64,000 bases of DNA, from NCBI GenBank assembly GCA_016787645.1, contig JAEUUF010000013.1, forward strand, positions 496,001 through 560,000, given 5' to 3'. Within the stretch, counting starts at the first letter, position 1. Every line of letters starts with the position of its first letter. The stretch is from Cyclobacteriaceae bacterium (lineage in GTDB: Bacteria > Bacteroidota > Bacteroidia > Cytophagales > Cyclobacteriaceae). The notes below the pieces were generated by a model. The model was not told the origin of the DNA and searched no databases. It saw only the letters and a program-made list of their open reading frames with translations. Made by a program: the position numbers and the translations under genes. Shown here in pieces: positions 34,503-43,411 of the stretch.

Positions 34503-35532
34503 ACCCGTCGGGGTAGTCGGCGCCGGTAATTTCGGAACCGTCATCGCCAACTTTCTCGCGCGGCATCGCCAGGTAATCCTCTATGCCCGCGATGAGAAGG
34601 CCGTGCGACGCATGGAAGAGACCCATGAGAACCGCGGGTACAAACTCAACAAGCACATCCGGCCGACCCACGACCTGGCCAGCATCGCCCGTGAGTGCGA
34701 CATAATCTTCCCGATCGTTCCCTCCGAGCATTTCCGGTCGATGATGAAAAAGCTTGGGCCGCACCTTCACCCCTACCACATTCTCATCCATGGCACCAAG
34801 GGGTTTGATATCACTTTACCCAAAGGTGAGACGATCGACACCGTGCACGCCTTGAGCCGGCAGCAAGTAAAGACCATGAGTGAAGTGATCCGGGAAGAGA
34901 GCGTGGTGGTGCGGGTGGGTTGCCTCGCCGGTCCCAACCTTTCAAAGGAACTGGCACAACGCCAGCCCAGCGCCACCGTGGTCGCCAGTCCATTCCAGGA
35001 AGTAATCCAGATCGGGAAACGGCTCCTTCGCAACGACCGCTTCCAGGTTTATGAGAATACTGATCTCGTTGGTGTTGAAATTGCCGGCGTACTTAAGAAC
35101 ATTATTGCTATTGCCTCCGGTTGCCTGAGCGGACTCGGTTATGGAGAAAACGCGAAAGGCTTGCTCATCAGCCGCGGGGCAGTTGAAATGGTTTATCTCG
35201 GGCGGATCCTCGGGGGCAATACCAAAGCCTTTCTGGGTGTGGCCGGCATTGGCGACCTGGTTGCCACCTGCAATAGTCCGACCAGCCGCAATTTTAGTGT
35301 AGGCTACCGCCTGGCCAAAGGTCAAACACTGAAGGAGATCCTCAGTGATATGGAGGAAGTGGCGGAAGGGATCAAAACGGTTCAGATTGTGAAGAAATGT
35401 GCTGAGCACTACAAGGCTCGACCATTGATTACCGACACCTTATATAAGGTGTTGTTTGAAGGAATGACGGTACAAGATGCTGTGGACTACCTCATGCGTT
35501 ACCCGCTCAACGTTGAAATTGACTTCGTCTGA
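34477..35532 (+). CDS. gpsA: NAD(P)-dependent glycerol-3-phosphate dehydrogenase
   Basis: 351 residues from ATG 34477, inside the end of the acyltransferase gene. Rossmann motif VGVVGAGNFGT at residues about 11-21, VVRVGCLAGPNLSKEL, catalytic Lys in AGVLKNIIAIASG, and the C-terminal GVAGIGDLVATCNS typical of bacterial GpsA. It reduces dihydroxyacetone phosphate to glycerol 3-phosphate for membrane lipid synthesis. Confidence 0.96.
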   Translation: MISRNLSDKPVGVVGAGNFGTVIANFLARHRQVILYARDEKAVRRMEETHENRGYKLNKHIRPTHDLASIARECDIIFPIVPSEHFRSMMKKLGPHLHPYHILIHGTKGFDITLPKGETIDTVHALSRQQVKTMSEVIREESVVVRVGCLAGPNLSKELAQRQPSATVVASPFQEVIQIGKRLLRNDRFQVYENTDLVGVEIAGVLKNIIAIASGCLSGLGYGENAKGLLISRGAVEMVYLGRILGGNTKAFLGVAGIGDLVATCNSPTSRNFSVGYRLAKGQTLKEILSDMEEVAEGIKTVQIVKKCAEHYKARPLITDTLYKVLFEGMTVQDAVDYLMRYPLNVEIDFV

Positions 35533-35538
35533 CGAGCT

Positions 35539-36423
35539 ATGCGGCTGGGAATTGTCACTTGCAGTAAGTGCCGCCAACTGATCTCCGCCGAGCAGGCGCT
35601 GCTGCCGCTGCTGGATCAACATGGAATCGTTGGCGTTCCTGTTGTTTGGAACTATCCTGAGATTGACTGGAATTCCTTCGATGCCCTATTGGTGCGGTCG
35701 ATCTGGGATTATCACCTCCATCCGAACCAATTTCGACAGTGGCTCAATACCGTTGAGTCGCTTCAGCTACCTTGCTGGAATTCAGTTTCTGTCCTCCGTT
35801 GGAACCATCACAAGTTCTATTTGCGCGACCTGGCGTCCCGGGGAATACCGGTAGTACCTACCTTGTTTTTTGAACAGGGTGCCACCGACGCCATGAACCA
35901 GGTCAGGAGGTTACAGTGGAAACACCTTGTGGTGAAGCCAGCCGTGTCGGCCAGCGGGTATCGCACGCACGCTTTCAATGCCGACGATTCGGATGCGGCG
36001 AGAATCCTCGCAGAAGCCACAGCGTTTGGAGATTTTCTTGTGCAGCCGTTTCTCCCCGACATTCTTCATTCCGGCGAGGTATCCATAATTTTTTTCAATC
36101 ATCACTATTCTCATGCGGTGCTCAAGCGCCCGGGAACGGGAGAATTTCGTGTGCAGGCAGAATATGGTGGAAACCAGCTTCCCTATCAGCCGGATGAGGC
36201 CGTGATCGCGCAGGCGCAGCAAGTACTCGATCAATCCGGCCACGAATTACTTTACGCACGCGTAGACGGTATTGTCACGGGTAACCAATTTCAGCTGATG
36301 GAACTCGAGTTGATAGAACCTGATCTGTTTTTGGGAGCCCGGGAAGGATCTGAGAAATTGTTTGTGGAAGCGATTGTGACGAGGGTTGGCTTTAGGGGTG
36401 AGGGATCAGGGGTCAGGGTTTAG
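35539..36423 (+). CDS. ATP-grasp family protein of unknown substrate
   Basis: 294 residues, 6 bases after gpsA, so it is in the same operon. The layout fits ATP-grasp/RimK-like ligases: a central ATP-binding region (KHLVVKPAVSASGYRTHAF, DFLVQPFL), an acidic metal-binding C-terminus (QFQLMELELIEPDLFL), and a preceding Asp/Arg segment (LLYARVDGIV). Such enzymes join a carboxylate to an amine or thiol. The last 11 residues (GFRGEGSGVRV) are encoded by a heptamer repeat array, so the native C-terminus may end at about IVTRV. No product can be named. Confidence 0.75.
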   Translation: MRLGIVTCSKCRQLISAEQALLPLLDQHGIVGVPVVWNYPEIDWNSFDALLVRSIWDYHLHPNQFRQWLNTVESLQLPCWNSVSVLRWNHHKFYLRDLASRGIPVVPTLFFEQGATDAMNQVRRLQWKHLVVKPAVSASGYRTHAFNADDSDAARILAEATAFGDFLVQPFLPDILHSGEVSIIFFNHHYSHAVLKRPGTGEFRVQAEYGGNQLPYQPDEAVIAQAQQVLDQSGHELLYARVDGIVTGNQFQLMELELIEPDLFLGAREGSEKLFVEAIVTRVGFRGEGSGVRV

Positions 36424-36433
36424 GGATTGGAGT
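36392..36433 (+). repeat. Heptanucleotide array, TYAGGGG type, crossing a stop codon
   Basis: Six in-register units: TTAGGGG, TGAGGGA, TCAGGGG, TCAGGGT, TTAGGGA, TTGGAGT. The TAG stop (36421-36423) of the ATP-grasp gene is bases 2-4 of the fifth unit. It lies at the convergent junction with the D-serine dehydratase-like gene. Confidence 0.85.
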
Positions 36434-36453
36434 TCGCTACTCGGAGGGTACGC

Positions 36454-37554
36454 CTACCCAACCTTACTCATCATAAGGATAGTCTCGCCGGTCAGGGTGA
36501 CATACTGCCCCATCACATCGGCCGTCATGCACGAATGAACGGGAAGAATCCCCAACACATCACCAGGCTTGAAAGACCCACACTCTGCCGCGGTGGCACG
36601 AATGATACCGTGTTCCTGCGAGAGAGATTTGACCGTCATCGATGTGGATGGCAATTCCCAACCTTCCTCTGTCATACGCACTACGCGACCGAAAACCATA
36701 GAGCCGTCCTCCTGCTTGAGGAAATCCTTGGCCAGGTGGACACCGCCGCCGTGAACGATAACTTCTCCGCGATCAGGATATGTTGCCACCACCGGGCAAG
36801 CCATTGCCACCGCGATCTGATCTTCAGGGCATGACCCAATACCGCGTTGCATGATATCGTAAAAGACAAAATTGCCCGGACGGATTTCCTGGATACCCTC
36901 GAAATCATTGGCGATACTGCAGGTGGGGGTGTCGCCTACCGACAGGATAAGGTCCGGATACTTGGCACGCAGGCGACTGCCCGCCTTCTTCATCAATTGA
37001 GTAGTCTGCTGGTGGACCGTGAGTATCTCAATACCCGACCTGCAACCATAGCTGTGACCGGCGTGCGTTAAAAGACCGGCAAACTCAAGCAGTGGCGTCG
37101 ATTCAATCACTTGTAGGATCTCATCCATACTTTTGGAATCGGACACGGCGACACCCGTTCGGTGATAACCACAGTCCATCTCCACAAAGCAGTACACCTT
37201 GTGTACCAACCCGCCCAACAGGCTGTGAAGGGCGGCGGCGGAAACAACGAGGATGTTTAGTTTGATCTTAGCGGCCAGGCGGTTGATTTCAGCTACCTCC
37301 AGGTAGTTCAAAGGAAACGCCACGGTAATATCGTTCCATCCATCTTCGGCAAAGTAGGCCGCCATCTGTACCGACGATACGGTACACTTCGTCACCCCTT
37401 CGTCGCGAAACCAGCGGCCAACGGCATGAGACTGGTGTGTCTTGAAGTGAGGTCGGAAGTCAAGACCATGGCGGTTGGCCTTGGTGGTCATCCGGCGGAT
37501 GTTAGCTCGGCATCGTTGCTCGTCGAGCAACAAGGTGGGCCGTACGATCTTCAT
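36454..37554 (-). CDS. D-serine dehydratase-like / D-threonine aldolase family PLP enzyme
   Basis: 366 residues. Fold type III PLP enzyme of the alanine racemase-like barrel. PLP Lys38 lies in PHFKTHQ, a substrate region is EMDCGYHRTGV, and a metal-binding His-x-Cys pair is at 340 and 342 (PVHSCMTADVMG), as in eukaryotic-type D-serine dehydratase. It would remove D-serine or split a beta-hydroxy-D-amino acid. Its start overlaps the HIT gene's stop by 4 bases (ATGA), so both are translated together. Confidence 0.88.
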   Translation of the reverse strand: MKIVRPTLLLDEQRCRANIRRMTTKANRHGLDFRPHFKTHQSHAVGRWFRDEGVTKCTVSSVQMAAYFAEDGWNDITVAFPLNYLEVAEINRLAAKIKLNILVVSAAALHSLLGGLVHKVYCFVEMDCGYHRTGVAVSDSKSMDEILQVIESTPLLEFAGLLTHAGHSYGCRSGIEILTVHQQTTQLMKKAGSRLRAKYPDLILSVGDTPTCSIANDFEGIQEIRPGNFVFYDIMQRGIGSCPEDQIAVAMACPVVATYPDRGEVIVHGGGVHLAKDFLKQEDGSMVFGRVVRMTEEGWELPSTSMTVKSLSQEHGIIRATAAECGSFKPGDVLGILPVHSCMTADVMGQYVTLTGETILMMSKVG

Positions 37555-37949
37555 TGGCTCAGGGCCTGGCGGAGGCTAGTCGCGATGGATGACAACTCCT
37601 CGCCCGAAAGTTTCAACTTTGGGTTCGAGAAATTAGCGTCCGACATCTGGTTCATCGGGATCAAATGAATATGCGCGTGCGGCACTTCGAGTCCTAGAAC
37701 GGCAACCGCTACACGGTTGCAGGCAGTGACCTTCTTTAATGCGCCTGCAATCTTTTTGGCAAAGAGATGCAGCCCGCTAAGGGTTTCGTCATCCAGGTCG
37801 TAGATGTAGTCCACTTCCGCCTTGGGTATCACCAGGGTATGCCCTTTGGTCAGCGGGTTGATATCCAGGAAAGCCAGGAAGCGATCATCTTCCGCGACGA
37901 TATGAGCAGGAATTTCCCGTTTTACAATCCGTGAAAAAATGGAAGCCAT
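37551..37949 (-). CDS. HIT family nucleotide-binding hydrolase
   Basis: 132 residues. Histidine triad HAHIH with His91, His93 and His95 in VPHAHIHLIP; N-terminal CIFCxI is replaced by SIFSRIVKREIPA, which lacks the zinc cysteines seen in some members. It hydrolyses nucleoside phosphoramidates or dinucleoside polyphosphates. It starts 1 base into the greA stop (TGATG), typical of the greA-HIT pair in Bacteroidota. Confidence 0.95.
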   Translation of the reverse strand: MASIFSRIVKREIPAHIVAEDDRFLAFLDINPLTKGHTLVIPKAEVDYIYDLDDETLSGLHLFAKKIAGALKKVTACNRVAVAVLGLEVPHAHIHLIPMNQMSDANFSNPKLKLSGEELSSIATSLRQALSQ

Positions 37950-38425
37950 CAGGCACTAATATCTGTGATCTCAAATTCGATGTTGCCAGCCGGTGTCTGG
38001 ATCGTTGCTAACTCACCCTTCTTCTTGCCCAGGAGGCCTTTGCCAATGGGCGATTTGGTGGAAATCTTTCCCGCTTTCAGGTCCGCTTCCTCTTCCGACA
38101 CCAGTGTATATGTCACGGTGTGGCCCGTCTTCTTGTTCTTGATGGTCACTTTAGACAGGATAGAAACCGAACTCGTATCCACACGAGTCTCATCGATGAG
38201 GCGGGCGTTGGCCATCAGGTTTTCGAGCTGGGCGATTTTGGCTTCCAGGTGGCCCTGGGCATCCTTTGCCGCATCGTATTCCGCATTCTCGCTGAGGTCG
38301 CCTTTGTCGCGCGCCTCGGCAATCTGACGCGCAATATCCTTACGTCCCTTGGTTTTCAGGGTGCTCAGTTCCAGTTTCAGTTTTTCCAGTCCCTCTTTGG
38401 TGTAGTACGAAACACGCTTGCTCAT
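37949..38425 (-). CDS. greA: Transcription elongation factor GreA
   Basis: 158 residues. It rescues stalled RNA polymerase by stimulating transcript cleavage. The N-terminal coiled coil includes ARDKGDLSENAEYDAAKDAQ, with the acidic tip; the C-terminal FKBP-like domain ends with SPIGKGLLGKKKGE. It is the first gene of a greA-HIT-dehydratase run. Confidence 0.97.
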   Translation of the reverse strand: MSKRVSYYTKEGLEKLKLELSTLKTKGRKDIARQIAEARDKGDLSENAEYDAAKDAQGHLEAKIAQLENLMANARLIDETRVDTSSVSILSKVTIKNKKTGHTVTYTLVSEEEADLKAGKISTKSPIGKGLLGKKKGELATIQTPAGNIEFEITDISA

Positions 38426-38465
38426 ATCACTGTGGTTTGATTACCGCGGGTGATGCGGAAACCGT

Positions 38466-38505
38466 CAAAAAAAGAACAACGGCTTCGGTGAACGAAACCG
38501 TTGTT
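38466..38505 (-). terminator. Rho-independent terminator after the pentapeptide-repeat gene
   Basis: On the minus strand, AACAACGGTTTCG / CGAAGCCGTTGTT with loop TTCAC, followed by CTTTTTTT. One G-T pair. It separates the pentapeptide gene from greA, but sits downstream of a TACCTTTG element. Confidence 0.88.
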
Positions 38506-38512
38506 ACAATAA

Positions 38513-38520
38513 CAAAGGTA
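38513..38520 (-). promoter_or_regulatory. Possible promoter -7 element TACCTTTG before a hairpin
   Basis: Exact TAnnTTTG on the minus strand. A transcript from it would run straight into the hairpin at 38505-38466 before reaching greA. It may be a chance match. Confidence 0.35.
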
Positions 38521-38547
38521 CATTTTTTTGGTAAAAGCAACAACGAC

Positions 38548-39402
38548 TCAGGCCTCCACGAGTTCCCCGGAGAGTTGCTCCAACTGGAGTTGCAATTCCT
38601 TATCCATCTTGGCCAAATACAATGTTTTTGCCTTGCTCAACTGTTCGGCCGTTAGACCCTTTGCACCCCGGAGGTCGGCTTTGTATAGGCTGGCGTTTTC
38701 GAAATCAGCACCCATGAGGTACGAACCTTGCAAGTCGGCTTCCATGAGGTAAGCATTGTTGAAGTTTGCCTTGATCAGCAGCGCATTCTGAAATTGCGCT
38801 TTGATCAGGAAAGCATCTTTGAAGTTACATCCGCTGGCATACGCCCCGCGCAAGTTCACCTGGTTCAGGTTGCTGTTCTCAAAGTTGGCCTGGTTCAGCC
38901 GTGCCGCCTCCAGGTTCGACTCGATAAGCGACGAGTTCGTGAGGTTGGCAGAATTCATGTTGGAGCCCTTGAGATTTACATAGTTCAGGTTGGTACGCGG
39001 CAGTGACGAGTTCACGAGGTTGATCTGGGTGATTTGATGACGGTTGAGGCGCTTGATATTGCCCACCGTACGAAAGGAAGCTTCAGGCGAGTCGAGTTGG
39101 CGATAATCATCAATTTCGTCTTTATACACTCGGATGCGCTGACGGATTTCACCCCGCTCATTGAGCCAATACAAGAGAATGCCGATAACGGCAATGTCGA
39201 AGATCATCCCGTGTGCTTCCGCGAGGATCTGCGCGCCAAATGCTTCAGGGTCTTTCAGGTAAAAAGGGAAACTCAATCCAACAACGATAAACGTGACTAG
39301 CCCAAGAACGATAGTAGCCGTCAACAAGGGCTTCTCTACCACGTGGTTGAATCCTTCGACGAAGCGGTCAAGGACCGGATGGGGTGTTTTTGTCGGGGCC
39401 AT
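38548..39402 (-). CDS. Pentapeptide-repeat membrane protein
   Basis: 284 residues. Two membrane segments near the N-terminus (about residues 25-48 and 66-80), then a short linker, then about 25 pentapeptide A(D/N)LXX repeats in the second half (for example NLNQVNLRGAYASGCNFKDA), forming a right-handed quadrilateral helix. Function is not known; members are often surface or regulatory proteins. A strong terminator follows. Confidence 0.9.
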   Translation of the reverse strand: MAPTKTPHPVLDRFVEGFNHVVEKPLLTATIVLGLVTFIVVGLSFPFYLKDPEAFGAQILAEAHGMIFDIAVIGILLYWLNERGEIRQRIRVYKDEIDDYRQLDSPEASFRTVGNIKRLNRHQITQINLVNSSLPRTNLNYVNLKGSNMNSANLTNSSLIESNLEAARLNQANFENSNLNQVNLRGAYASGCNFKDAFLIKAQFQNALLIKANFNNAYLMEADLQGSYLMGADFENASLYKADLRGAKGLTAEQLSKAKTLYLAKMDKELQLQLEQLSGELVEA

Positions 39403-39545
39403 AAACCAAATGTAGTCCTAACCACTCCTCTCGTTGGGTGCAAAATCCTTCCGAACCTTACATGGGTGAAGAAATGCAATTAAGGCAGAAGCGCTGCCGT
39501 ACGGTTTATATCAACCTATTGACGGGAAAATGGCCAAGCCCGGGC

Positions 39546-40910
39546 CTATAAGAGTATCATCACGGTCAAAAAGTACATGGTAAGTCCCAGCAGGTCATTG
39601 ATCGTGGTTATAAAAGGACCTGAGGCTACTGCTGGATTAATACCGAAACGATCAAGAATGAGCGGTGTAATTGTTCCCACCAGCGAAGCGAAAACTACCA
39701 CACTAAACAGGGCGAGGGACACCACGGCAGATAACTTCTGATTTCCAAACAGGAGCCAGTTGCCGGCAAAAACGACCACGGATAAAAAAAGTCCGTTCAA
39801 CAATGCCACAAACAATACCTTGGAGAGGCGCGCCCACAATCCTTCCTCCACATAGCCGGAGCTGGCGAGGCTTTGCACTACCAGCGATGAGGATTGGATG
39901 CCTACGTTGCCTCCAGTAGCCTGGATCAGGGGAACAAAGAAGGCAATGGCCGTGACACTTGCCAATTCCTTCTCAAACAGTCCCATAAACCGGGCGGAAA
40001 GCATTCCTCCAAAAATGCCGATCAATAACCACGGAAGACGCGCACGGGTGTTTTTCCAAACGGTATCATCCTCCTCCACGTCTTCCGTGATACCGGACAT
40101 CAATTTCCGATCCTCATCGGCCTGTTCCGTAATCACATCCACAACGTCATCAATGGTGATGCGCCCCACGAGCTGACCGTGAACGTTTACTACGGGTACT
40201 GATTCGAGGTCATACTTCTTCATGATGTCCGCCACCTCGGAGTCAGGCATGTACGTTTCTACCGAGATCACCTCCTGCTCCAGCAAGTCAGCTACGCGTT
40301 TACTGGCATCGGAAATCACCAGGTCCTGGAGCGCGACCTTACCGAGTAGTTTGTCATTCTCGTCGACGACGAAAATGGTGTAGAACTTTTCAACGTTCTC
40401 AGCCTGCTTGCGGATCTCTTCCACGCACTGCACCACCGTCCAGTGGTCGCGTACTTTAATCAACTCCTTCGCCATCAGACCACCTGCGACATTCTCGTCG
40501 TAGCGAAGCAGGTCGATGACCTGTGTCCGGAGTTCGGGGTCGAGTTCCACCAGCACCTCTTCGCTCACCTTGATGGGAAGCTCATTAAGGATGTCGGCAG
40601 CATCATCCGAGTCGAGCTGGTTGACGATGGTTCGTATCTCCCCGGGGGTGTACACTTTCAGAAAGGACTTCCGGGTATCACTATCCAGGTCCTTAATAAT
40701 TGCAGCCCGGACCTCCAGGGGAAGTATATCGAGCGTGTACTTGGAATCTTCAGCGTTGAATTCGTAGAGCAGCGCGGAGATGTCTACGGGATTAACATCC
40801 CTGAGGCTGTCTTCGATGAAGGTACGGTCGCGCTGATCCAGGGCCTCCTGGAAGCGGTCCCGGAACTCGGGGGTCAATTCGAATTCAGCGAACTCTTTCA
40901 AGACCTTCAA
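39546..40910 (-). CDS. mgtE: Magnesium transporter MgtE
   Basis: 454 residues. The cytoplasmic N-domain of helical repeats (LYEFNAEDSKYTLDILPLE, DSDDAADILNELP) is followed by two CBS domains, then five membrane helices ending IVILL-like (LTMYFLTVMILL). The signature ATGGNVGIQSSSLVVQ lies in the pore region. It imports Mg2+ under control of cytoplasmic Mg2+. Its start overlaps the rsmA 3' end by 26 bases. Confidence 0.95.
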   Translation of the reverse strand: MKVLKEFAEFELTPEFRDRFQEALDQRDRTFIEDSLRDVNPVDISALLYEFNAEDSKYTLDILPLEVRAAIIKDLDSDTRKSFLKVYTPGEIRTIVNQLDSDDAADILNELPIKVSEEVLVELDPELRTQVIDLLRYDENVAGGLMAKELIKVRDHWTVVQCVEEIRKQAENVEKFYTIFVVDENDKLLGKVALQDLVISDASKRVADLLEQEVISVETYMPDSEVADIMKKYDLESVPVVNVHGQLVGRITIDDVVDVITEQADEDRKLMSGITEDVEEDDTVWKNTRARLPWLLIGIFGGMLSARFMGLFEKELASVTAIAFFVPLIQATGGNVGIQSSSLVVQSLASSGYVEEGLWARLSKVLFVALLNGLFLSVVVFAGNWLLFGNQKLSAVVSLALFSVVVFASLVGTITPLILDRFGINPAVASGPFITTINDLLGLTMYFLTVMILL

Positions 40911-41664
40911 TCTGTTGTGTGAGGTGAATAAAATCTTCCACGGAAAGTTGCTCGGGGCGTTTGTCCATCAGCGGCGAAGCATCCACAGAATCGGGCAAAT
41001 TTAGGTGTTTGAGGGCGTTGCGCAATGTCTTTCGTCTCTTTTGAAACGACTGCTTCACCACCGTGCGGAAGAGGAGCTCATCACAAGGCAATTCTTTGCG
41101 CGCATTGCGTGTCAGGCGGATAACCGAAGACATGACTTTGGGTGGTGGGTGGAAGGCGCCGGGCGAAACCTTGAAGAGTGACTCCAGGTTGTAAAATGCC
41201 TGCAGCAATACACTGAGGATGCCATATGTTTTACTGCCATGCTTCGCGCAAAGCCTGTCGGCCACCTCTTTCTGCAGCATGCACACTACCTGCTCTACCC
41301 GGTCGCGGTGATCGAGGACCGTGAAGAAGATCTGGGAGGAGATATTGTAAGGAAAGTTGCCGATGATGGCGAATGATTTGGGGAACAGCTTCTGCAGGTC
41401 CAGTTTGAGAAAGTCACCCTGGATCACATGATGGCCGAGTGCCGGATACGCCTGGTGAAGGTGATCCACCGATTCGGCGTCGATCTCCACCAGGAAGAGA
41501 CGACCCGGGTACTGCTCGACAAGCATGCCGGTGAGCACACCAGTTCCCGGCCCAATCTCAAGGACCGGCTGTTCGGCGCCAGGCTGAAGTGCATCAACAA
41601 TCTTCCGGGCGATATTCTTGTCCCGGAGAAAATGTTGACCGAGGTGCTTCTTGGGTCGAACCAT
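40885..41664 (-). CDS. rsmA: 16S rRNA dimethyladenosine transferase
   Basis: 259 residues. It dimethylates the two adjacent adenines near the 3' end of 16S rRNA. SAM-binding motif VLEIGPGTGVLTGML at residues about 35-49, catalytic IGNFPYNISSQ, and the C-terminal helical RNA-binding region. It is followed by an overlapping mgtE. Confidence 0.97.
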   Translation of the reverse strand: MVRPKKHLGQHFLRDKNIARKIVDALQPGAEQPVLEIGPGTGVLTGMLVEQYPGRLFLVEIDAESVDHLHQAYPALGHHVIQGDFLKLDLQKLFPKSFAIIGNFPYNISSQIFFTVLDHRDRVEQVVCMLQKEVADRLCAKHGSKTYGILSVLLQAFYNLESLFKVSPGAFHPPPKVMSSVIRLTRNARKELPCDELLFRTVVKQSFQKRRKTLRNALKHLNLPDSVDASPLMDKRPEQLSVEDFIHLTQQIEGLERVR

Positions 41665-41768
41665 GGGGGAAACTACATCAATTCCTTTGAACCGTGAACA
41701 GCGGGCTTTGAAAATAGTCTTGTGCTCACCATGGTTGCCGTTTGATTCCTATCTTGCACTGTTTCATC

Positions 41769-42797
41769 ATGAGCACACCCACACCCCAAGGAAAACCGCG
41801 CATCGGAATTACTCTGGGCGACCTGAACGGCATCGGCCCTGAAGTCGTCATCAAAGCGCTGGCCGACAACCGTATCCTCAATGCCATTACGCCTGTGATT
41901 TATGGCAACGCACGCGTGTTGTCGTATTACCGCAAACTGATGAACCTTGAAGAGTTTAACTACAGCCAGGTGAGAACCCGGGGGCAGTTTTTTCCAAAGG
42001 CGGTGAATGTAGTCAACTGCTGGGAGGAAGAAATCAAGATCACTCCGGGACAACCTTCGCGCGAAACGGGAAGGGCTGCGCTGATGGGCCTGCGCCAGGT
42101 TGTTGAAGAAGTGAAGGAAGGACTTCTGGATGGCTTTGTCACTGCCCCCATCGATAAGAACTCGGTATATGGGGATGACTTTCCGTATCACGGGCACACC
42201 GAATACCTTACCGAAACTTTCCAGGCCACCGAGAGTCTCATGCTGATGGTGGGCGAAAAACTCAAAGTCGGACTCGTTACTGAGCACCTCGCCTTAAACG
42301 ATGTGTCGCGCCACATCACGGCCGAACGGGTAGAACTGAAGATTCGCCTGTTCGAGTTATCCTTGAAAAGTGATTTTCTGATCACCAAACCCAAGATTGC
42401 CGTGCTGGGCCTCAACCCCCATGCGGGCGATGAGGGCTTGATCGGCAACGAGGAAAACACAGTGATCAAACCTGTCATCAATGACCTCAAAAGCAAGGGC
42501 AAGCTCATTTTCGGCCCCTTCCCTGCCGATGGCTTCTTCGGTTCTGGACAACACGACAAGTACGATGGCATCCTTGCCATGTACCACGACCAGGGTCTCA
42601 TTCCCTTCAAGTACATTGACTTTGCCACCGGGGTGAATTTCACGGCGGGGCTTCCCACGGTGCGCACTTCGCCCGATCATGGCACAGCCTATAATATAGC
42701 TGGTAAGAATATGGCCGACGAAGGGTCCGTTCGTCGCGCCCTGTTCCTTGCCGCCGATATCATCAAGCGGCGGATGGCACCGTTAGACCCTCAATAA
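41769..42797 (+). CDS. pdxA: 4-hydroxythreonine-4-phosphate dehydrogenase
   Basis: 342 residues from ATG 41769. It oxidises 4-hydroxythreonine phosphate in pyridoxal phosphate synthesis. Visible motifs: ITLGDLNGIGPEVVIKAL, TAPIDKNSVY, the metal-binding HTEYL region, ALNPHAGDEGLIG and MYHDQGLIPFK. It is divergent from rsmA, a common neighbour. Confidence 0.96.
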   Translation: MSTPTPQGKPRIGITLGDLNGIGPEVVIKALADNRILNAITPVIYGNARVLSYYRKLMNLEEFNYSQVRTRGQFFPKAVNVVNCWEEEIKITPGQPSRETGRAALMGLRQVVEEVKEGLLDGFVTAPIDKNSVYGDDFPYHGHTEYLTETFQATESLMLMVGEKLKVGLVTEHLALNDVSRHITAERVELKIRLFELSLKSDFLITKPKIAVLGLNPHAGDEGLIGNEENTVIKPVINDLKSKGKLIFGPFPADGFFGSGQHDKYDGILAMYHDQGLIPFKYIDFATGVNFTAGLPTVRTSPDHGTAYNIAGKNMADEGSVRRALFLAADIIKRRMAPLDPQ

Positions 42798-42860
42798 GTT
42801 TCTTTAGCTTCTAAAATGTCGGTTGGGCGGAAGGCCCATCATTGCGCATAGTCCAAAATC

Positions 42861-42868
42861 TATATTTG
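42861..42868 (+). promoter_or_regulatory. Promoter -7 element TATATTTG
   Basis: Exact TAnnTTTG with a TTG at 42842-42844 (16-base gap). The TerB-like gene begins at 42887. Confidence 0.65.
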
Positions 42869-42886
42869 GTTGCCTTCCCCTCTCAT

Positions 42887-43270
42887 ATGGACATCGTTAC
42901 CAAAAAGAAACTCAATATCCTCATTCAACTGGCCATGGCTGACCACGACTTTGCGACCGTGGAACGCGAGCTGATCTATCGCATAGCCAGGGAGAAGAAC
43001 TACCCCTTAACCGACGTAGAGGAACTCATTCGCAACCCGGAGCCCATTGGCACGCTGGGTGCCCTCTCGGAGAGCCAGAAGAAGGACTACCTGCTTTCAA
43101 GCATCGAATTGGTCCTGGCAGACCATCGGGTGGTGGATAGTGAGATCATATTCAGTCAGCACATTGCCATGAAACTAGGTTACCGCAAAGGGGTAGTTGA
43201 CCACTTGGTGGCCAATTTTGGCAAACGCCCTGTAGAAGACCTCCAATTGAGCCAATTCCAGCAGGTTTAG
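42887..43270 (+). CDS. TerB-like helical protein
   Basis: 127 residues from ATG 42887. All-helical with two repeated acidic segments (LAMADHDFATVERELIYRIA and LVLADHRVVDSEIIFSQHIA), each with a D-H/D-x pattern like the metal-binding halves of TerB-type domains. The function of such stand-alone proteins is not known, and tellurite resistance should not be assumed. It has its own promoter. Confidence 0.65.
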   Translation: MDIVTKKKLNILIQLAMADHDFATVERELIYRIAREKNYPLTDVEELIRNPEPIGTLGALSESQKKDYLLSSIELVLADHRVVDSEIIFSQHIAMKLGYRKGVVDHLVANFGKRPVEDLQLSQFQQV

Positions 43271-43384
43271 CATTTACGCCCTTTGCCGGTACTGATTTCC
43301 CTGAAAATAGGCTTGAATAGCCATTTCCGTGCAGAATGGAGTCAGTTATCCCAAGAAAGCCCCTCAAAATCCGGAAAATCCTGA

Positions 43385-43392
43385 TAAATTTG
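43385..43392 (+). promoter_or_regulatory. Promoter -7 element TAAATTTG for yceD-rpmF
   Basis: Exact TAnnTTTG, 19 bases before the ATG at 43412. No clear -33 TTG. Confidence 0.5.
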
Positions 43393-43411
43393 CGCCCTTA
43401 TTTTGGATGTG

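Noticed and set aside
43403-43411. TTG start for yceD
   Set aside because: ATG 43412 is three codons later and fits the promoter distance better.
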